Source of the DNA: Bacteroidales bacterium
GTDB taxonomy: Bacteria > Bacteroidota > Bacteroidia > Bacteroidales > Marinilabiliaceae
Assembly: GCA_024401295.1 (NCBI GenBank)
Contig: JAKSLG010000006.1
Coordinates: forward strand, 54,768-118,767
Reading direction: 5' to 3'
DNA length: 64,000 bases
The notes under the pieces are model-generated. The model was not told the DNA's origin. It made no database searches and was given only the letters and a program-made list of their open reading frames with translations. Made by a program: the position numbers and the translations under genes. Positions 28,598-37,238 of the stretch are shown in pieces; within the stretch, counting starts at the first letter, position 1, and each line of letters opens with the position of its first letter.

Positions 28598-30598
28598 TTA
28601 TCTTATATGTACTATGTCGCGCTTGCGCAAAATGATTGCCGAACGCGATGGAATATATAGTCTTAATACGTGATGGTCACCCTCGGGCTGAGTATAGAAA
28701 ACGAAATACATGTCGTTTCGGTCAAAGCCGTTGAATCTGCCTTCATCGGTTGACATAACAATGCTATATCGTCCTTGTGGAGCAGGAATGCCATAGTCTG
28801 TGTATGAATTCGTCGGACTGAAATTGAACACGAGCAACAAATCGCCTCTCATGAAAGCAAGAACTTGCGTGCCGTCATAGTCATACAGGCGATACGGATA
28901 GCTCGGCTGAGGTATTTCCCTGAAAAGCTTGAGCATCTCTGTCTCAAAATCGAGCAGATAGTGATATCTCAAGTAATAAGCCTTTGCCAAGCTCCATTGT
29001 CTGCGCGCATATTTGTAGCTCCATCCGTTTCCTTCACGAGGGAAATCTATCCATTCCGGATGGCCAAATTCATTGCCCATGAATGTCAGATAGCCTCCGC
29101 TCGACGTGAAAAGCGTGATGAGACGAATCATCTTGTGAAGAGCCATGCCACGATCGACTGTCATATTCTGACTGTCGCAATTCATGTCGGTGTACATATC
29201 CTTGTCGATGAGGCGGAATATGATTGTCTTGTCACCGACAAGCGCCTGGTCATGACTTTCAGCGTAATTTATTGTTTTTTCCTCTGGTCGATGCTGCTGG
29301 AGTTCATAGAATATCTTGCCAACAGGCCATTTTTCGTCGGGAACTTCCTTGATGAGTTTAATCCAATAGTCCGGCACACCCATCGACAATCGGAAGTCGA
29401 ATCCGACACCTCCGGCGTCAATATCGCCAGCAATGCCAGGAAATCCACTCATCTCTTCGGCAATCGTGAATGCCGTTGGTTTTATTTCGTGAATGAGCGT
29501 ATTGGCAAGAGCCATATACACTATTGCATCTTCATCTTCGTTGGCACAGAAATAGTCGGCATAACAAGTAAAATCCTTGCCAAGTCCATGGTCGTAATAG
29601 AGCATACTCGTAACGCCATCGAAGCGATAACCATCGAAATGATATTCATCAATCCAATAGCGGTCGTTGCTAAGGAGCAATCGAAGTGTTTCGATTTTGC
29701 CATAGTCAAAGCATCGGCTATCCCATGCAGGGTGATTGCCTCGCTCGCCATAGTGGAAATAGAGATATGTCGAGCCATCGAATTTCGAGAGGCCTTCGTT
29801 TTCGTTTTTGACAGCATGCGAGTGAACAATGTCCATTATGACGGCAATGCCGTTCTCGTGAGCCTCGTTGATGAGTCTTTTCAACTCTTCCGGCGTGCCG
29901 AAACGCGATGATGCAGCAAAGAAATTGCTCACATGATAGCCAAAACTTCCGTAATACGGATGCTCCTGGATAGCCATCAACTGGAGTGTGTTGTAACCCG
30001 TCTCGATGACATGCGGCAAAACATTCTTGCGAAAATCTTCATAAGTTGCAACACCTTCGTTTTCGCCGCTCATTCCAATGTGAGCTTCGTAAATCAGTTT
30101 CGGACCTTCTGCCGGCTTAAAATCCTGATCGGTCCACTCGAACTCCTTTTCCGGTTGCCAGACTTGCGCATCAAACGACAATGTTTCAGCATTTTGAACT
30201 ACTCTGGTTGCATAAGTCGGGATGCGGTCGCCCTGACCATCTTTCCAATGCATCGAAAGCTTGTATTTGTCGCCATGCTTCAGAACATTCTTCGGAAGAC
30301 GTATTTCCCAGTTGCCATATTCTATTCGCGAGAGTTCAAACTCCGGTTTTTCTTTCCATTCAGAAAAATCGCCAACCAAGAATATCTGCGTTGCATTCGG
30401 AGCCCAATCGCGGAACACCCAGCCTTTTGCGTCAAGATGAAGACCGTAATATAGATGCGCCTGCGAAAACTCAGCCAAAGATCCGAAATCGGTCTTGATC
30501 TGCTCCAGACGCTGAATTATTTTCTTATGACGGCCATCGATGGTCGAAGCATAAGGCTCAAGCCACGAGTCACTCTTGTATATTGGCAAACGATTCAT
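28598..30598 (-). CDS. glgB: 1,4-alpha-glucan branching enzyme (GH13)
   Basis: The start at 30598 gives 666 residues. An in-frame TTG two codons earlier is rejected. An N-terminal CBM48 (GWVFRDWAPNATQIFLVGDF) is followed by a GH13 barrel with DIVHSH, GYRFDGVTS (nucleophile Asp327), TIAEEMSG (acid/base Glu381) and NYAESHDQ. The sequence style is of the eukaryote-like GH13_8 type common in Bacteroidetes, without the extra N1 domain of many GlgB. It introduces alpha-1,6 branches into glycogen. No other glycogen genes are nearby. Confidence 0.9.
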   Translation of the reverse strand: MNRLPIYKSDSWLEPYASTIDGRHKKIIQRLEQIKTDFGSLAEFSQAHLYYGLHLDAKGWVFRDWAPNATQIFLVGDFSEWKEKPEFELSRIEYGNWEIRLPKNVLKHGDKYKLSMHWKDGQGDRIPTYATRVVQNAETLSFDAQVWQPEKEFEWTDQDFKPAEGPKLIYEAHIGMSGENEGVATYEDFRKNVLPHVIETGYNTLQLMAIQEHPYYGSFGYHVSNFFAASSRFGTPEELKRLINEAHENGIAVIMDIVHSHAVKNENEGLSKFDGSTYLYFHYGERGNHPAWDSRCFDYGKIETLRLLLSNDRYWIDEYHFDGYRFDGVTSMLYYDHGLGKDFTCYADYFCANEDEDAIVYMALANTLIHEIKPTAFTIAEEMSGFPGIAGDIDAGGVGFDFRLSMGVPDYWIKLIKEVPDEKWPVGKIFYELQQHRPEEKTINYAESHDQALVGDKTIIFRLIDKDMYTDMNCDSQNMTVDRGMALHKMIRLITLFTSSGGYLTFMGNEFGHPEWIDFPREGNGWSYKYARRQWSLAKAYYLRYHYLLDFETEMLKLFREIPQPSYPYRLYDYDGTQVLAFMRGDLLLVFNFSPTNSYTDYGIPAPQGRYSIVMSTDEGRFNGFDRNDMYFVFYTQPEGDHHVLRLYIPSRSAIILRKRDIVHIR

Positions 30599-30610
30599 AA
30601 TCAAGAATGG

Positions 30611-31927
30611 TTAGAGTTTTTCTGTTGGAATGGTGAAATAGAAGCATGCTCCGCCTTTGTATCCCACATCGCACCAGATTTTACCTGAAGCGAGTTCGAT
30701 ATATTTCTTTGCCAAAGCCAATCCAATGCCAGTGCCGCTCGACTGACGCGTCAACGTATTGTCGACAAGGCCAAACATGTTGAAGATATTCTCCTCATCA
30801 CCTGGGCGAATACCCGGGCCGGTATCGCGGACATAGAATGTCGCTTCCTTGTGGTCCATCGTATAGCCAAAAGAAATCTTGCCTTCAGTGGTAAACTTGC
30901 ATGCATTATCGAGAAGCTGCTCAAAAATCTTCGTGATGATTTCTTCGCTGTTCCATATAGTATCGTATGGTGATTCAAGCGCGTATGAACTGTCGATTAC
31001 AATTTTCTTTCCCATCGAATCGAGTACACCCGCATATTTGCCCTTGATCTTATCAAGCATAGCATTAAGCTGAACAGGCGATGCCGCCTTGAACATATAG
31101 CTCGACTGCAATTTCGAAATTTCGATAAGGTTATCGAGAACCTTCAGCAATATATCGCAGTTCTGCTTGATAATCGTAACGAATTCGTTTCGTTCTTCAT
31201 CCGTCTGAGCCTGTTCCATAAGGTCAGCAAAGCCCATGATCACGTTCATAGGCGTGCGGATTTCATGCGAAAGGTTTGTCAAGAAGATCGACTTCAACTC
31301 CTTGCTTTCTGCTGAACGTTCTTTTTCAATCTTGAGATCGTTCGACATAACCTCAATATTCTGTCGAAGCGAGGCAATGCGCTGATCGTATTGAGCCTTA
31401 TTCTGCTTGAGGCGTTCAACCTCGAGTTCCGGTTCAAAGGTTGGAGCCATCAAGTGAAGAAGACGAGTCTTGTCATCAATGTTTGTAACCGCGCTGATCG
31501 AAAGTCCAAGCAGGATACCGACAAGCAAATTCTTCGAATTCTTGATAGGCACAGAAATGAAGCCTGTTGCACCGATTTTCGGAAACGGAAGGCTCATCAG
31601 CATTATCGAAGCATCCGATGCCGCAGCTGGCTGGCTATGCTGCCAGTTGAATTCTCGGTCTTCGACCTGAAAAGTTCTGTCTGAAGATTCAACAACGACA
31701 TATTTATCCTGTCCCGAAGAAAGCTTCAAACAAAGCAGCATGACATTACATCCGCACATCTGCGCGAGGTCGGCGAGACGCTTGTGGCGATCGTTATAGC
31801 CAACCGACGAGAGCAACTTCTTTATCTCCGGCAGGTTTTCTGCGACGAAGTCCGAAGTGTCCACATACACACTTTTCTTCTGAGAAGAAGCGTTTTTCTT
31901 GCCAAATAATTTTTCGAAGAAACTCAT
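30611..31927 (-). CDS. Cytoplasmic sensor histidine kinase
   Basis: The start at 31927 (MSFFEKLFGKKN) gives 438 residues; a GTG three codons earlier is less likely. No membrane helix is seen. The N-terminal region (about 30-175) looks GAF-like, then a coiled coil, then a DHp H-box NLSHEIRTPMNVIMGFADL with intact phospho-His. The ATPase domain has the N box LLDNACKFT, DTGPGIRPGDE and SGTGIGLALAKK. No response regulator is adjacent. It is the first gene of an operon with glgB, folE and three glycosyltransferases, with a promoter just upstream. Confidence 0.85.
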   Translation of the reverse strand: MSFFEKLFGKKNASSQKKSVYVDTSDFVAENLPEIKKLLSSVGYNDRHKRLADLAQMCGCNVMLLCLKLSSGQDKYVVVESSDRTFQVEDREFNWQHSQPAAASDASIMLMSLPFPKIGATGFISVPIKNSKNLLVGILLGLSISAVTNIDDKTRLLHLMAPTFEPELEVERLKQNKAQYDQRIASLRQNIEVMSNDLKIEKERSAESKELKSIFLTNLSHEIRTPMNVIMGFADLMEQAQTDEERNEFVTIIKQNCDILLKVLDNLIEISKLQSSYMFKAASPVQLNAMLDKIKGKYAGVLDSMGKKIVIDSSYALESPYDTIWNSEEIITKIFEQLLDNACKFTTEGKISFGYTMDHKEATFYVRDTGPGIRPGDEENIFNMFGLVDNTLTRQSSGTGIGLALAKKYIELASGKIWCDVGYKGGACFYFTIPTEKL

Positions 31928-31945
31928 ATTGTACACATGTATATG

Positions 31946-31977
31946 GCAAATATACGTAATATTTTACACATTAGCAA
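31946..31977 (-). promoter_or_regulatory. Promoter for the histidine kinase-glgB-folE-GT operon
   Basis: On the minus strand ATTG (31974-31977) precedes TATATTTGC (31946-31954) by about 20 bases. The -7 element is 18 bases upstream of the ATG at 31927. Confidence 0.6.
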
Positions 31978-31990
31978 TCGCCAACGACAA

Positions 31991-33223
31991 TTACTTTCGC
32001 AAACCTCTTGGATAACACAAATACCAACGCGTATCCTTCTGTCCGAGAATGTCAAGATTGAGCTCAGAAAGTTCACTGATATCGCAAACTTCGCCGTTGC
32101 TCAGCTTGATATTTATCTTATCGCGCATCGAGTTATACGTATTGCTTGCGACATGGCCCGTCAAAACGAAATATTGACTGTCATGCTCAGAAATGCCAAG
32201 TTTTTCGGCCGTTTTCTTGAGCAGATCGTCGATTCGGCTATCAGGGAATCGCTTATCGCTCTCCTCAATGTTGAACAGATGACGATTTGAAAACCACGTT
32301 GCCAAAGTTGCCAGAACCTTATCCTCGCTCATCGTCCAAACCTTGATGCACGACATGATGTCGCTATCATCAAGAAGCGTGAAGTTTCGGATGGTTTCAT
32401 ATTCATCAAAATTCTCCTTATTAACTTCATTTTCAAAGAAATACAAGAGATGCGGCGGCGCAAACGGAGCCCGTCCCTGACGCGTCAGATTCTTTGCACG
32501 GCGCAGAATCTGTGTCAGCATTCGTTCTGCCGCAATAACGGTCTTGTGGAGATAGACCTGCCAATACATCAAACGACGTGCGATGAGGAATTTCTCTAGC
32601 GAGAAAATGCCCTTGGCCTCGGCCACAAGCTGATCGTTCTCAACATCGAGCATCTTGATGATTCTATCGGCACCGATTGTTCCCTCATTGACACCCGTGA
32701 AAAAACTGTCGCGTCGGAGATAGTCCAATCGGTCTGTGTCAAGCTGGCTCGAAATGAGTTGATGGAGAAAAGGCTTGCAATTGCCTTCAAAAATGTCGAT
32801 GGTCTGCTGAAGACGACCGCCCATTTGCTGGTTCATCCTGTCCATCAATATTTTAGAGATATCCTCGTGACTAACGCCATTGACAATTGAGCGCTCAAGA
32901 ACGTGCGAAAACGGTCCATGACCAATATCGTGCAACAACATGGCAGCCATCGCTGCTCGCTGCTCACTCTCGGTAACCAGCACGCCTTTGTCCTGAAGCG
33001 TCGTGATGGCCTGCTGCATAAGATGCATTGCACCAAGCGAATGCTGGAAACGCGTATGCTGCGCACCCGGATAGACGAGATTCGTCATTCCGAGCTGACG
33101 GATTCGCCTTAATCGCTGCATCCACGGATGGTTGATGACATCAAGCAAAAGCTGATATTCTATGGTTATGAAGCCATAGACCGGATCGTTTACATATTTT
33201 CCAGTGGTATACCACTTGTTCAT
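31991..33223 (-). CDS. HD-domain phosphohydrolase (dGTPase-like)
   Basis: The start at 33223 (MNKWYTTGKYVNDPVYG) gives 410 residues and overlaps the upstream TPR gene stop by four bases (ATGA). HD-domain metal ligands are in HTRFQHSLGAMHL and LLHDIGHGPFSH, with a later SSQLDTDRLDYLRRDS. This is the YdhJ/SAMHD1-related group of deoxynucleotide or phosphate-ester hydrolases. The substrate in Bacteroidetes is not established. It is coupled to the 701-residue TPR protein. Confidence 0.85.
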   Translation of the reverse strand: MNKWYTTGKYVNDPVYGFITIEYQLLLDVINHPWMQRLRRIRQLGMTNLVYPGAQHTRFQHSLGAMHLMQQAITTLQDKGVLVTESEQRAAMAAMLLHDIGHGPFSHVLERSIVNGVSHEDISKILMDRMNQQMGGRLQQTIDIFEGNCKPFLHQLISSQLDTDRLDYLRRDSFFTGVNEGTIGADRIIKMLDVENDQLVAEAKGIFSLEKFLIARRLMYWQVYLHKTVIAAERMLTQILRRAKNLTRQGRAPFAPPHLLYFFENEVNKENFDEYETIRNFTLLDDSDIMSCIKVWTMSEDKVLATLATWFSNRHLFNIEESDKRFPDSRIDDLLKKTAEKLGISEHDSQYFVLTGHVASNTYNSMRDKINIKLSNGEVCDISELSELNLDILGQKDTRWYLCYPRGLRK

Positions 33224-35325
33224 TTCGTATTCTCCTTTTTCTTTATTTCTCGATGCGCAATCTCGCATATCAACGAGATATCGTCCGCATCAACGCCAAG
33301 ATTGTCTATTCTCAGCGAATCATCTGTTATCATCTTTCTAAACTGTTCTATATCTGCCATTTCAACAGCTGCACGGATGTATGTCGTCATAGCATCTGAC
33401 GGACTATTCAAAAGTGCTTGAACATGGCCCTGAACGATCATGTCTTCAGCTGATTTCTTCGATATTCGTCCTAAAGCATCGGCAGCCTGCTGAATCTTTC
33501 CCTGAGCCAAACAGCATCGCGCGAGGAGCGACGCCGACTCATCGGACGGCGATTTATAATCGACCTCGAAAAGCAATGCAGAAGCTCGTTCATAATGATG
33601 CATTCGCATCAAACACTGTGCATATTGGATTTTAAGCCCAATGTCTTCCGGATTGCGCTCGCAGATTTTCGACAGTAACGATGCTGCGTCAGCATAACGA
33701 CCGTCGGCAATGTAGCACGCCTTCAAATGGCGCATTGTCCACATCGTATCGTCGCCAAGTCCCACGGCTGCGTCATAATGTCTGATCGCCTCGCCATGGC
33801 GGTTGGTCTTCTCGAAGCACAATCCATATTTCTTATGCATTTCTGCACTCATCAGACCTTGAGAATCGGCAATATTGTCATAGGCCATCAGCGCCTTGTC
33901 GTACAGACCCGCCTTTGCACAAAAATCGCCAATCATCTCACACTCGTCTGCCGCGAAAACGCTCCGCAGGCGCCCTTTCCGAAGCAATTTATCGGACATA
34001 ACAAGCGGATTGATAATCGCGTGACGATATTCCGAAACGACATAAGCACGATATAAATCATGGATATAATGATTTATCTTGCTCCTCACAATCGCAGTCG
34101 GATCCGACTCATTGTCGGCACCCATATTCTCATTATAACCTTCAAACTGCTCACACACTTTGTCAACCAATTGCGACGGGATAAGACCGAGAGTCATAAC
34201 GAGCGAATATTTGTCGGAATCGCAGAACTGATCAATGTCGGCTATGGCGTTGCACACACGCTGCCACCCCTCGCCATTTTCTTCAATCGCCTTCTCAACA
34301 ACGCTGGTTTTCGTATCGTAAGGCCTAAACCAGTTGCTGATATTATCTCGAAAGAACGAATAATGCTTCATCATTTTGTATGATGAAAACTGAATGTCTG
34401 CACCTTCGCTTTGCCATTTCGAAATGGCGTTGACGCGCTTTCGCAATTCGGCATTCGTGCTGATCATTCCATCGAATTCGTCCGGCGAACAATCTGACAT
34501 TGAACCACTTATATTGATTATCGACGGCAATATGTCAGAATCAACCTTGTCTGTTATCGACTTTGTCTGTTCTGTTCTCAATATGCACATGATGGCCGTT
34601 ATGAGATCTCTGCGGAAAGCCGAATTTGAACTCAAACGCTTGTATTTCAGAGCATTTTCTCCTATTCTCAGCAAATTCCGATGGTGGCATATGACAGCAA
34701 TAGCGATACCGACAATCGCACGCGAGCGAATCTCAATATCCCTATTTTCAGACAAATCAAGAAGCATGTCGATTTTCAGAGGTTCATATCTATGTGGAAT
34801 TCCCAAACATAATGCACCAATGACCATTGCCCGATCGGTCGCAGAAAAACCCTCATCGGTCAAGAAATCTTTCAGATTCCCAGCCTCGTCCGATGAAAAC
34901 GTTGCCGTCAACGTCCTTTCGAATATGTTCCTGGCCGCCATTTCAACAAGCGAGGACTCGCCTGACATCTTCGACACATAATACATAGTGACAGCAGATT
35001 TTACAGGCTGATTCTTGTCTGTAGACTTTCTGAAATTGGAGTAGTCACTATTTTTCATCTCAATCTCGGCCCAGTCTGCAATGACATTTGCAACTACCTG
35101 AAGAATATGAATATAGGCATCATCACGGCCAGGATCCGGTGTTCCGCTTCGCATGAAATCAAGCATCGCATCATAGGCATATTCTGCATCATCGACAGCG
35201 CCAGACAGACGCTCACAATTGCCAACAAGCAGCGGACGCAAATAACGCAAGACATCGCCAACATCGCCATTGTCAAGCATCTCGAGCATCAACTGCTCTT
35301 TTTCTATGATTTTTTTTACGTCCAT
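33220..35325 (-). CDS. Large TPR-repeat protein of unknown function
   Basis: A 701-residue cytoplasmic protein without signal peptide or membrane helix. I recognise no catalytic domain. The first 450 residues look all-helical (HEAT-like in places). Residues about 470-640 carry TPR-type pairs such as LYDKALMAYDNIADSQG and HGEAIRHYDAAVGLGD. It is the first gene of a two-gene unit with the HD hydrolase, with a strong promoter upstream. A scaffold or regulator role is a reasonable guess only. Confidence 0.65.
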   Translation of the reverse strand: MDVKKIIEKEQLMLEMLDNGDVGDVLRYLRPLLVGNCERLSGAVDDAEYAYDAMLDFMRSGTPDPGRDDAYIHILQVVANVIADWAEIEMKNSDYSNFRKSTDKNQPVKSAVTMYYVSKMSGESSLVEMAARNIFERTLTATFSSDEAGNLKDFLTDEGFSATDRAMVIGALCLGIPHRYEPLKIDMLLDLSENRDIEIRSRAIVGIAIAVICHHRNLLRIGENALKYKRLSSNSAFRRDLITAIMCILRTEQTKSITDKVDSDILPSIINISGSMSDCSPDEFDGMISTNAELRKRVNAISKWQSEGADIQFSSYKMMKHYSFFRDNISNWFRPYDTKTSVVEKAIEENGEGWQRVCNAIADIDQFCDSDKYSLVMTLGLIPSQLVDKVCEQFEGYNENMGADNESDPTAIVRSKINHYIHDLYRAYVVSEYRHAIINPLVMSDKLLRKGRLRSVFAADECEMIGDFCAKAGLYDKALMAYDNIADSQGLMSAEMHKKYGLCFEKTNRHGEAIRHYDAAVGLGDDTMWTMRHLKACYIADGRYADAASLLSKICERNPEDIGLKIQYAQCLMRMHHYERASALLFEVDYKSPSDESASLLARCCLAQGKIQQAADALGRISKKSAEDMIVQGHVQALLNSPSDAMTTYIRAAVEMADIEQFRKMITDDSLRIDNLGVDADDISLICEIAHREIKKKENTK

Positions 35326-35356
35326 CTGGTTTAATCAGAACACAATCACACAAGAT

Positions 35357-35388
35357 GCAAATGTACAAAACAAAGAGCAAACTTCAAA
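35357..35388 (-). promoter_or_regulatory. Promoter for TPR-HD operon
   Basis: Minus-strand TTTG (35385-35388), a 19-base spacer, and TACATTTGC (35357-35365). A full consensus match, 31 bases before the ATG at 35325. Confidence 0.8.
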
Positions 35389-35467
35389 AGCTGCAAGCCG
35401 TTTATGGAGTTTTCATATTTAATTATGTTGTATAGCATCATAATGTATAAACTACGCTTATTTATCC

Positions 35468-35476
35468 TACTTTTGC
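35468..35476 (+). promoter_or_regulatory. Promoter -7 element for nhaD
   Basis: TACTTTTGC, 32 bases before the ATG at 35509. It lies inside the longer upstream open frame, which argues for the shorter start. Confidence 0.55.
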
Positions 35477-35508
35477 TGAAAAATTTTCATTTCAAACCTA
35501 GCCGTATA

Positions 35509-36831
35509 ATGTCTACAGCAATTATTGTAGTTTTCGTAGTAGGCTATCTTTTGATAGCAATCGAAGGCTTCACAAAAGTAAACAAAGCCGCAATTGCACT
35601 CCTCATGTGCGCCATATGCTGGGCGCTATATGCAGTCGGCGGTTTTACGCTCCAAGAGGGCGGATTCATAGGCCACGAAGGCCTGTCTATTATCATTGAG
35701 CACTACTTGGGCGACACCAGCACGACGCTGTTCTTCCTGATGGGTGCCATGACAATCGTTGAGATTGTCGACACGCATGGCGGATTCGACTTTGTCACCA
35801 ACGCACTGCTCACCAAAAACAAACGCTCACTCTTGTGGCGCATCGTGTTCATGACTGCGTTTCTGTCGGCACTTCTCGACAACCTTACGACATCTATCGT
35901 CATGATCATGATTCTCCGCACACTCGTTCCCGAGCGCGAAGACAGACTCATATACGCTGCGGCAGTGATTATCGCAGCAAACTCTGGCGGAGCTTTCTCA
36001 CCAATCGGCGACGTCACAACAATCATGCTCTGGAATGGAAAACAGATAACAGCAACAGGCGTAACATCTCACGTGTTCATCCCTGCCATTGTTTCATTCA
36101 TCGTTCCAACCTTCATTCTGCAATTCTCGCTCCACGGCGAACTCGTCATGCAGCGCGCAAAATACAAACTTCGTACGGTGCCTATCCCAACATTCCGCAA
36201 GCACCTCATCTTCTGCCTCGGCGTTGGTGGTTTGTGTACCGTTCCGCTTTTCCACCTCATCACAGACCTTCCACCATTCTGCGGCATCCTGCTCGTACTC
36301 GGAATCATGTGGACTGTAACTGAAATTTTCCATCGTGACAGAGCCGAAGACGATCCTGATGCTAAGCGCGTAACACAGATTCTTGCGCACATCGACATGG
36401 GTACAATCCTCTTCTTCCTCGGCATTCTCATGTCTGTATCGGTTCTCGAACGCATCCACGTACTCGAGCATCTCGGAAAATTCCTCAACGAAGTCAGCTC
36501 AGGCAATCACTATCTCGTGACAGGTATAATCGGTATTCTCTCGTCTGTTGTCGACAACGTGCCACTCGTCGCAGGTTCAATGGGTATGTACCAGATTGAT
36601 GTTGCAGGAGGTGATTTTGGTGTCGATGGCATATTCTGGCAGCTTCTTGCATATTGCGCAGGCGTAGGCGGTTCAATGCTCATCATCGGCTCTGCTGCCG
36701 GAGTTGTAGTCATGGGCCTCGAAAAGATAAGCTTCGGATGGTATATGAAGCGCATCTCACTCATCGCTCTCGCCGGTTATATTGCCGGAATTTTATTCTA
36801 CTATTTGCAAGAACTCACAATCTTTGCATAA
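35509..36831 (+). CDS. nhaD: Sodium:proton antiporter NhaD
   Basis: The start at 35509 (MSTAIIVVFVVGYLLIAIEG) gives 440 residues and begins at a membrane helix; an in-frame ATG at 35404 would add a 35-residue tail that includes the promoter. About 11-12 helices are predicted. Family motifs are FLMGAMTIVEIVDTHGGFD, LDNLTTSIVMI, and NSGGAFSPIGDVTTIMLW with conserved Asp/Thr residues for Na+/H+ exchange. It is an inner-membrane antiporter for Na+ and pH homeostasis. Monocistronic. Confidence 0.92.
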   Translation: MSTAIIVVFVVGYLLIAIEGFTKVNKAAIALLMCAICWALYAVGGFTLQEGGFIGHEGLSIIIEHYLGDTSTTLFFLMGAMTIVEIVDTHGGFDFVTNALLTKNKRSLLWRIVFMTAFLSALLDNLTTSIVMIMILRTLVPEREDRLIYAAAVIIAANSGGAFSPIGDVTTIMLWNGKQITATGVTSHVFIPAIVSFIVPTFILQFSLHGELVMQRAKYKLRTVPIPTFRKHLIFCLGVGGLCTVPLFHLITDLPPFCGILLVLGIMWTVTEIFHRDRAEDDPDAKRVTQILAHIDMGTILFFLGILMSVSVLERIHVLEHLGKFLNEVSSGNHYLVTGIIGILSSVVDNVPLVAGSMGMYQIDVAGGDFGVDGIFWQLLAYCAGVGGSMLIIGSAAGVVVMGLEKISFGWYMKRISLIALAGYIAGILFYYLQELTIFA

Positions 36832-36853
36832 ACGATTATTCTACACAATAGAC

Positions 36854-36890
36854 AAGAGAGGCCATTTCATGCGAAATGACCTCTCTTCAT
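36854..36890. terminator. Hairpin between convergent nhaD and the small amidohydrolase-like gene
   Basis: A 15-base stem, AAGAGAGGCCATTTC with GAAATGACCTCTCTT, loop ATGC. The single C-A mismatch on the plus strand becomes a G-U on the minus strand. On the plus side it is followed by CATTTTAT. It probably stops transcription from nhaD and may serve the other direction. Confidence 0.65.
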
Positions 36891-36905
36891 TTTATATCTT
36901 GATTT

Positions 36906-37238
36906 TCAAATCTTCCGCCATTTGGCATTTACGCCATCAAACGTTGTCAAATCAAACCCTTCAACAACCATCAGATTACACTTCTGACCGACAGAAATAG
37001 CATTAGAATTGTCGGACATTGCAACAGCCGCCTTATTCAAGAAATCATCCTTATCGGCAAAGACGAACGGCTCCATTTCAGGCACAATCACTCCCGAAAA
37101 AAAACGCGTCGCGGCGAATTCGCCATTCTCAAGTGCATTCTCCTTTATCGAAACGATCATGCCATCTTTCACCTCTATGGCAGCATATCTGCCAAACGTG
37201 GCATCAGTACGAAAATAAAGGTGGGATAGATATCTCAT
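36906..37238 (-). CDS. Small protein resembling the outer strands of an amidohydrolase, barrel missing
   Basis: The start at 37238 gives 110 residues and overlaps the DUF4296 gene end by 35 bases. The N-terminal half (RYAAIEVKDGMIVSIKEN, then FFSGVIVPEM) resembles the first beta-strands of amidohydrolases of the chlorohydrolase/dihydroorotase type. The C-terminal part (ISVGQKCNLMVVEGFD) resembles their last strands. The metal-binding TIM barrel of about 270 residues is absent. It could be an internal-deletion remnant still translated, or a small protein that only looks alike. Last gene of the operon from 41028. Confidence 0.5.
   Translation of the reverse strand: MRYLSHLYFRTDATFGRYAAIEVKDGMIVSIKENALENGEFAATRFFSGVIVPEMEPFVFADKDDFLNKAAVAMSDNSNAISVGQKCNLMVVEGFDLTTFDGVNAKWRKI

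Noticed and set aside
28865-29911. A 348-codon open frame antisense to the branching enzyme
   Set aside because: It mirrors the GH13 gene, has no promoter, start context or recognisable domains, and is rich in residues expected from antisense reading of a GC-biased gene.
30611-31927. Histidine kinase as another inactive pseudokinase like the one at 47.6 kb
   Set aside because: Its H-box (SHEIRTP) and the N, G1 and G2 boxes are all intact.
35404-35508. N-terminal extension of NhaD from the ATG at 35404
   Set aside because: A consensus -7 element (35468-35476) lies within it, and the family starts at the first membrane helix.
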